This document shows positions 21,703-64,000 of a stretch of DNA of 64,000 nucleotides, in pieces. Source of the stretch: Sorex araneus (lineage: Eukaryota; Chordata; Mammalia; Eulipotyphla; Soricidae); NCBI RefSeq assembly GCF_027595985.1, contig NC_073305.1, forward strand, positions 31,892,939 to 31,956,938, in the 5' to 3' direction. Position numbers and translations under genes: made by a program. Numbering within the stretch: position 1 is the stretch's first letter; the number at the start of each line of letters is the position of its first letter. The notes beneath the pieces were generated by a model that worked only from the letters and a program-made list of their open reading frames with translations, was not told where the DNA came from and searched no databases.

Positions 21703-21866
21703 TGGTCTGGAGAGATGTACAGAAAGAAGTTCTGCCTCTTGCCTTGCATGCTATGGACCTAGATTCAATCAATCCCCCGCACATAGTCTATTCCCGGGAG
21801 TCAGAATTGATCCCTGAACACAGAGCCAGAAGTGACCTCTGAGTTTTGCCGGGTCTCACGAAAAGT
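21703..21866 (+). mobile_element. Diverged SINE-A
   Basis: GGTCTGGAGAGATGTACAG, GAACACAGAGCCAGAAGTGAC and GCCGGGTCTCACGAAAAG. Confidence 0.7.
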
Positions 21867-22054
21867 GGTGGAGGAGCTGTTAAAAATTGCTCTTATGTGT
21901 TAGCTAGAAAACAATTGAGAATTTAGCTAAATGACTCTCTCTATGGTATCGCTGCCTGGCATCCTTGTGTTTGACTAAACAGCCTGGAGGTGGGGAAAGC
22001 AGAGAGGGACTCAATGGTAAATGTATGGATTCTAAGAGGCTTACAATCAGAGCT

Positions 22055-22238
22055 AAAGATGTAAGTGTGGGTGGTGGTGGGAGGGAAACTGGAGTCATTG
22101 GTGGTGGGAAATGGACACTGGTGGAGGGATGGGTGTTGGATCACTGTGTGACCGAAACCTGATCATGAACAGCTTTGTAACTATGCATCTCATGGTGACT
22201 CAATTAAAAAATAAAAATTAAAAAAAGATGTAGGTGTG
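22055..22238 (+). mobile_element. L1 3' end with 15-bp TSD
   Basis: 22070-22223: GGTGGGAGGGAAACTGGAGT, GGAGGGATGGGTGTTGG, AACAGCTTTGTAACTATGC, then an A-rich tail. TSD AAAGATGTAAGTGTG / AAAGATGTAGGTGTG. Confidence 0.88.
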
Positions 22239-22280
22239 CAGAGAATCACAGACTATGGAAGCTGTTTCCAAGGCTGTTTT

Positions 22281-22375
22281 CTTTTTTTATTTTTAAATTA
22301 AACACTGTGAGATACACAGAAAGTTGTTCATAATGGGGTTTCCATCATATAATATCTCAACACCCATCCAACCAG
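22281..22375 (-). mobile_element. L1 3' end, minus strand
   Basis: GTGAGATACACAGAAAGTTG and TCTCAACACCCATCC are the complement of the L1 terminus, preceded by a T-rich tail. Confidence 0.72.
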
Positions 22376-22461
22376 GCCCAGTTCTGATGTTTAATATGAT
22401 GAGATGTTGGAGAAAGATGCATCCTTGATTGTGGAAATCAATGGGCAAAGCCTTATGCTTA

Positions 22462-22790
22462 TGCCTTATACTGACTAGCCCTTCATGCACTTGCATGCCC
22501 TGGATAACAGAAAAACCAAGTTGCTGGTTTGGCTTCCCAAATAGTCCTTGTGAGCAACAAGTACCAAGAAAACATGCCTCCCAAAATCTTCCTCTTGCAT
22601 ACCTGTTAAGACAAGGCCCTGTGAAGATTAGCAAAGCCCCATTCTTATTTGCTTCATTAACCAACCTGGCCTTAGCCCAAGAGCCCCAAAGCAATCTATC
22701 CACAGACTCTAGCAAAAGCTTGTAGCTCAGGGCTCTCTCTGTGCCTTCGGTCTTTCACCTACTGGTGTGGCCTCTTGAGACATCCTTCAA
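22462..22790. other. Intergenic, unassigned
   Basis: Contains overlapping + and - frames (22293-22725) without a recognised domain. No gene called. Confidence 0.45.
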
Positions 22791-22791
22791 G

Positions 22792-22999
22792 ACCTGTGAG
22801 CTGGCTGGAGGCTGGAGAGACAGTACAGCAGGTAAGGAGCTTGCCTTGCATGCAGCCAAGATAGGTCTGGTCCCCAAGCACCCCTTACGGTCCCTGTGTC
22901 CTGATAGGAAGTGACCCCTAAGCACAGAGCCAGAACTAAGCTCTAGGAACAGCTGGGTATGGTCCAAAAAGAACAGAAATAACAAAAATAACCTGTGAG
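22792..22999 (+). mobile_element. SINE-A with 9-bp TSD
   Basis: ACCTGTGAG at 22792-22800 and 22991-22999. An older copy of the GGTATGGTCC type. Confidence 0.85.
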
Positions 23000-23012
23000 T
23001 AATGAACTTCAT

Positions 23013-23182
23013 TTGTTGTTGTTTTGGGCCACACCTGGCACTATTCAGGGCTTATTCCTGGCTCTGCTCTCAGGGATCACTCCTGGTGGGGCACAGAGGG
23101 ATCATATGGGGTGCAGGGGACTGAATCCAGGTTGGCAGTGTACAAGACAAATGCCCTTCCCTCTGTAATATCACTCTACCCC
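23013..23182 (-). mobile_element. SINE-A, minus strand
   Basis: GGGCCACACCTGGCACTATTC to ATCACTCTACCCC. Flanks share TGAACTTC. Confidence 0.82.
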
Positions 23183-23269
23183 CTGAACTTCTTGTTCTCT
23201 TGTAGTCTTGGGATGAACTTTGATTTGCCACATTGTGCTTCTCTTTAAAAAAAATTTTTTTTTTCATTG

Positions 23270-23550
23270 TTTAGGTTTTGGAGAATAACACCTAGTGGTG
23301 TTCCAAGACTTACTCCTGGCTCTGTTAAGAGAGCACATCTGACTGGTGATGGGATGGGTGTTTGAGCATTGTATAACTGAGACTTTAACCTGAACGCTTT
23401 GTAACTTTCCACATGGTGAATTAATAAAAGAATTTAAAAAAAAAAAAGAGAGCACATCTGATGATACTCAGAGGACCATATGTAGTGCTGGGAATAAAAC
23501 CAGGGTTGGCTGGATGCAAGAAAACTCTGTACGATCTCTCCAGGGCCACC
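23270..23550 (-). mobile_element. Old SINE-A split by an L1 mini insertion
   Basis: Parts at 23270-23342 and 23447-23550 (CATATGTAGTGCTGGG, GATCTCTCCAGGGCC) with the L1 end between them. Confidence 0.8.
23328..23461 (+). mobile_element. 104-bp L1 3' end with perfect TSD
   Basis: 23343-23446 starts CTGGTGATGGGATGGGTG and ends TTAATAAAAGAATTT plus poly(A). TSD AGAGAGCACATCTGA at 23328-23342 and 23447-23461. Confidence 0.9.
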
Positions 23551-23601
23551 CTGAGCTTCCTCAACAGATGCTAATTTTTTTAAAAAAAATCATCATCATC
23601 T

Positions 23602-23672
23602 GGGGCTGGAGTAATCCCTGTGCATCACTGGGTGTGACCCAAAAAGCAAAAAAAAAAAAAAATTTTTTTTAA
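23602..23672 (+). mobile_element. Mini SINE-A, head fused to tail
   Basis: GGGGCTGGAG is joined directly to TAATCCCTGTGCATCACTGG and the CCCAAAAAGC tail. The centre of about 125 bp is gone, with the junction at a GGAG shared by head and third module. It sits in a TCATCATC-rich flank. Confidence 0.88.
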
Positions 23673-23680
23673 TCATCATT

Positions 23681-23765
23681 ATCATCATCCCGTTGATTGT
23701 CAAATTTCTCAAGCGGTCTCAGTGACATCTCCATTCGTCCTAGCCCTGAGATTTTAGAAGCCTTT
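23681..23765 (-). mobile_element. SINE-B-related fragment
   Basis: CATCATCCCGTTGATTGTC and CCATTCGTCCTAGCCCTGAG resemble the complement of the SINE-B 3' region and the segment at 41195-41273. Confidence 0.6.
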
Positions 23766-23924
23766 TAAAAAAGAAGTTATAATAAAAACATACTCTGAAG
23801 TTCCAGAATCAGTATGCCACAGAAATAGAGTTATAATGCAAACGCCAAGGACAGGTGGTCCCTTCAAACAAGAATGCATGAGGATAGCATGAACCATTCA
23901 TTAGTGAACTGATAAGAACATTTT

Positions 23925-24075
23925 TTTGGATTTTTTGGGGGGGAGGGGAGTGGTTGGTTCAGGGTTTATTTCTGGCTCTGTCCTCAGGCTTCACTCCAAG
24001 TAGTCGTCTGGGGACCATAGGTGGTTCCAGGGATGAAACCTGGGTCTGCTCTTGCAAATGTGAGCTGAGATTCCT
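23925..24075 (-). mobile_element. Degenerate SINE-A
   Basis: CAGGGTTTATTTCTGGCTCTG and GGGGACCATAGGTGG are the recognisable parts. Confidence 0.55.
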
Positions 24076-24117
24076 GCATTTTTTTTCCCTACTCCCATTT
24101 CAGCAAGATAAACTCTC

Positions 24118-24319
24118 AAGAATAGTCCAGAGAAGGGGCTGGAGGAATAGCACAGCGGGTAGGGCGCTTGCCTTGCACTGCAGCCAACCCAGGTTCAAAT
24201 CCCAGCATCCCATATGGTCCCCTGAGCACCGCCAGGGGTGATTCCTGAGTGCAGAGCCAGGAGTAACCCCTGTGCATCGCTGGGTGTGACCCAAAAAGCA
24301 AAAAAAAGAATAGTCCAGA
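24118..24319 (+). mobile_element. SINE-A with 14-bp TSD
   Basis: AAGAATAGTCCAGA at 24118-24131 and 24306-24319. Near consensus. Confidence 0.95.
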
Positions 24320-24344
24320 CAAGAATGTAAGAATGTAAGGCTCG

Positions 24345-24470
24345 GGACCAGGGAGATGGCTCAAAAGACTAAAGCACATGCTGGAGGCCTGGGTTTAGTT
24401 CCCAGTACCATGTGGTCCTCTGAGCTCTGTCAGGAGCTAGACCCAAGAACAGAGCAAAAACAAACACAAC
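24345..24470 (+). mobile_element. Variant SINE subfamily (AGATGGCTCAAAAG)
   Basis: GGGACCAGGGAGATGGCTC, GGAGGCCTGGGTTTAGTTCC and a GTACCATGTGGTCC block. Similar variants occur at 37166, 38640 and 52608. Confidence 0.65.
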
Positions 24471-24475
24471 AACAA

Positions 24476-24970
24476 GTATGTCTGTGTCTGTCTGTCTGTC
24501 TTAGAAGAAGAAGAGTAGGGGGGAAAAAGTTTATAGGCTGCCTCTCAGCTCCAGACTGAAGGCCATCTTCCTAGGGTCATCAGCAGATGTCACACCATCC
24601 CTATCACAGGCAACTGAGCCTAAGTTCCTGCGAACTAATAAGAAGCAGGAAATCTTCTGTCCCTCCCCTATTCATGACACTGACACTTTTCTTTGGTTAT
24701 GAGAGAGATTGAAAAACCGAGGGCTCTACTTGCTCTTCCATGCCAGCACAGAAAAGGTAAGACCAGAGTACTGTCTACTCACCACTAAGTGTTTAATTTC
24801 TAAAACAAGAGCATCATGGATCCCAGTCCCAGCTACAGTTAGAACTTAAAAGATTTTGTTCTGAGAAGAAACAGCTGAACAGCAGATAGCCCTTACTCTT
24901 TCCCAAAGGAACTTATTTCACTTACAAGGAAGTGTACCAAAGATTAAGGCTGATGATTTAATCCTAAGAA
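24476..24970. other. Intergenic, unassigned
   Basis: A short TCTG repeat at about 24481-24500, otherwise nothing recognised. Confidence 0.5.
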
Positions 24971-24976
24971 CATTTG

Positions 24977-25135
24977 AGGGACAGGACAGAGAGATAGATC
25001 AAGGGTTAAGGAAAGGGTCTAACCAGGGTTCTGTCTCACCATCATATATAATCCCTAAGTCCACCAAGAGTGATTCTTGACTGCAGAACCAGAAGTAAGC
25101 CCTGTACACCACTGGGTATGGCCCCAAATTTAAAA
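24977..25135 (+). mobile_element. Diverged SINE-A
   Basis: AGGACAGAGAGATAGATCAAG, CCACCAAGAGTGATTCTTGAC and GGTATGGCCCCAAATT. Confidence 0.68.
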
Positions 25136-25860
25136 AAATCAAATAAGTAAGTAGGAGGAGGGAAAAAAGGAGGTGGTTGGGAACACTGGTGAAATCCAAA
25201 TAAAGTGGTAGTAGTAATTAACAGTAATAGTAATAATGCTATAATGTATAACTGCATTGTCCATTATTATCATAAATTGTAATTTATAGATCATGTAATT
25301 TCATAAGTTTCAATCATATTAACTATTAATATTTATTCCATAATTGCTGGTTATATTAGTATTGCTAGTAATAATAGTAATTAATAGTAATAGAAATCAA
25401 TCAAGGTGGTTTCTTAGATGCACAGGTGTAGCATGCTAACTTAATTACTTAAGTCATTCACCACAGGGGAGACAAGGTGAGTATGGAGAAACTTTGTAGT
25501 CTGTGACATTCCTGTAGATCTATAACCACTCTAAAACGGTTGTTTTGAAATGGGTACCCGCACCAGAATTGTGAGAAATTAACGACAGAGAACAGACCCA
25601 GTGTAAGGCTCAAAGCTTAGCAAGAAAACATAAGGTTTAGTTCCCGCGATTATCCGTGAAATGAAGGACAAGTACTCTAACACTAGGTAACTTAATCAGC
25701 ATGAGCAAAAAACGAACAGTGTACCATAGACATGATCTGCGCCCCCACTCCTTCCGCCGCTTCCCCCCCCCAAAAAAAAAAAAAAAACGAGCTAGCGCAA
25801 GAAGTGCAGGGAGCAAGCAAGCAAGCGCTCGCCAGTCGGGGACAGAGAGCCGAGGGGTCG
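25136..25860. other. AT-rich block leading to the CpG island
   Basis: 25200-25420 is AT-rich with AGTAAT-type repeats. From about 25735 GC content rises and a C7A16-like run (25765-25788) precedes the GC boxes. No coding signal. Confidence 0.6.
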
Positions 25861-25865
25861 CCTTA

Positions 25866-26318
25866 GGGGGCGGGGCATGGAGGAGGCGCCGGTAGGGGCG
25901 GGGCGTGAAAAGGACACCAGCAGGGGGCGGGGCATGGAGGGGGAGAATCCCAGAAGGGGGCGGGGCTTGAAGGGGACGCCTCAGGAGGCGGGGCTCGGAG
26001 GCGCCTGTATGGGGCGGGGCGCGAAGGGTGACGCCTCGGAGGGCGGGGCGTGGAGGGGATGCCTCAGGGGGCCGGGGCGTCGAGAAGACGCCCGCGGGAG
26101 GCGAGGCGCGACAGGAAGATGCCGGCAGGAGGCGGGGCTCTAAGGGGACGCCCCCCAAGGGGCTGGGCTTGGAGAGGACGCCGGCAGGAGGCGGGGCGCT
26201 TCACGGCTGAGGGGACGTCTCAGGGGGCGGGGTTTGGGGGAAATACCGGCAGGAGGCGGGGCTCTAAGGGACGCCTCAGGGGGCGGGGCGTCGAGAAGGC
26301 GCGGGCGTGAGGCGGGGC
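25866..26318. repeat. GC-box minisatellite upstream of CNOT10
   Basis: About sixteen degenerate units of roughly 25-32 bp. I count thirteen with an exact GGCGGGG core, linked by variants of GGACGCCTCAGG, GACGCCGGCAGG or GAGAAGACGC. All cores are in the same orientation, so this is both a tandem repeat and a cluster of Sp/KLF-type GC boxes. The nearest unit is about 300 bp from the start codon. Confidence 0.9.
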
Positions 26319-26348
26319 CTGCCGCAGTTCCCACGGCGGCCACGGCCC

Positions 26349-26356
26349 CCGGAAGT
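26349..26356 (+). promoter_or_regulatory. ETS/GABP-type site CCGGAAGT
   Basis: Exact CCGGAAGT just downstream of the GC-box array. A second ETS-like site in the opposite sense, CACTTCCT, is at 26473-26480. Binding is inferred from the motif only. Confidence 0.6.
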
Positions 26357-26443
26357 CATGAGACTGGGGCCGCTGCGTCGGGGCGGAAACCTTGTACGGC
26401 AGGAAGGTGATAGCTCCTCCCCGGCGCGGACGCGGCTGCCGCG

Positions 26444-26456
26444 GTTGCTAGACAAC
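26444..26456. promoter_or_regulatory. X-box-like motif GTTGCTAGACAAC
   Basis: An imperfect palindrome with half sites GTTGC and ACAAC in the arrangement bound by RFX proteins. It sits about 165 bp before the start codon. Confidence 0.5.
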
Positions 26457-26620
26457 GGGAATTCGCCTTCGTCACTTCCTCAGCCCGCCGTCTGCCCACT
26501 CCGCAGGCCGGAACCCAGGGGCCCGCGGGCAGGGTGGGCAGCCCGCCGTCGTCCGCAGCCCCGCGCCACCGGAGCGGAACCACGCCGTCCTCTGGGAGGA
26601 CCCCGAGCCGCGGTGGGAAG

Positions 26621-63688
<37,068 letters not shown>

Positions 63689-64000
63689 GTGAGTATCTCA
63701 ACAAATTAGCTATGTTAATGTTGAAGTGAGTGCGTAGTTTTTAGCCTTTCTCTTTTGTTGCTGTTGGGCTTCCAGGGGCCTCACCCTGAAGCTCCCCGCT
63801 GAAGGTAGCCTGTGCTGCACCACGAGGCCAGATCCCGGCCCTGTGTTTAATCTTTTATTCTGTTCCTTTCTTGAATTAATACTCTTTGAATGTCGAATGC
63901 TTTACCCGTCTTTTTGGTCTTGTGACAGATCATCTAGTTGGTATATAATGCCTTTCCTATAGATTGCTGGGAGTGGGAATTTTTTTCTTAATTTAAAAGG
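63689..64000. other. Intron 13, right edge
   Basis: Possible SINE remnant (GGGCTTCCAGGGGCC, CCAGATCCCGGCCC) at 63755-63845. No further exon is seen. Confidence 0.5.

Larger units (their letters stand above)
22011..22510. repeat. Copy 2 of the paralogous segment
   Basis: Shares 22011-22069 and 22367-22460 with 18874-18930 and 19057-19140. Between them this copy carries two L1 3' ends. Confidence 0.7.

Noticed and set aside
22293-22725. 140-codon minus-strand frame
   Set aside because: It runs through an L1 terminus complement and a paralogous repeat segment, so it is not conserved coding sequence.
25860-26340. Bidirectional promoter with an upstream antisense gene
   Set aside because: No conserved antisense exon is visible left of the island; the sequence alone cannot support it.

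Overview
The window is mammalian nuclear DNA. It carries the 5' part of one recognisable protein-coding gene on the + strand: CNOT10, a TPR-repeat subunit of the CCR4-NOT mRNA deadenylation complex. Thirteen coding exons (26621-63688) join without a frameshift into 530 codons plus 2 bases. Every intron is GT-AG, and the gene runs off the right edge. The interspersed repeats point to a shrew-like insectivore (Soricidae, probably Sorex). Most of the window outside the exons is peppered with a tRNA-derived SINE whose head begins GGGGCTGGAGCGATAGCACA and whose tail ends in CCCAAAAAGCAAAA. I match this to the shrew SOR-type SINEs from memory, not by a search.

Layout. Bases 1-25600 are intergenic: SINEs, 5'-truncated L1 ends, microsatellites and stretches of unremarkable DNA, with no gene I can support. 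Bases 25860-27480 are a CpG island: a minisatellite of about sixteen GC-box units (25866-26318), then a compact promoter with ETS, X-box and YY1-like motifs, then exon 1 (ATG at 26621). Intron 1 (26643-38115) holds an exon-like segment at 30998-31229 whose ATG reads in the CNOT10 frame if spliced to exon 2. Exons 2-13 lie between 38116 and 63688, in introns packed with SINEs.

Repeat biology is the other theme. Many insertions have target-site duplications (TSDs) that can be read directly, which lets nesting and relative age be reconstructed. Four groups are visible. SINE-A is the common element; its body is three related modules of about 25 bp. SINE-B has the same head, a longer unrelated body and a GTGACAGT-type tail. 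L1 copies are mostly 3' ends. A composite, polyadenylated retroposon family of 0.65-1 kb (called C here) has three members. Several SINE copies form inverted pairs, fold-backs or tandem arrays inside CNOT10 introns.

Only the CNOT10 exons are functional coding sequence with good support. Most other long reading frames are translations of SINEs, simple repeats or the CpG island.
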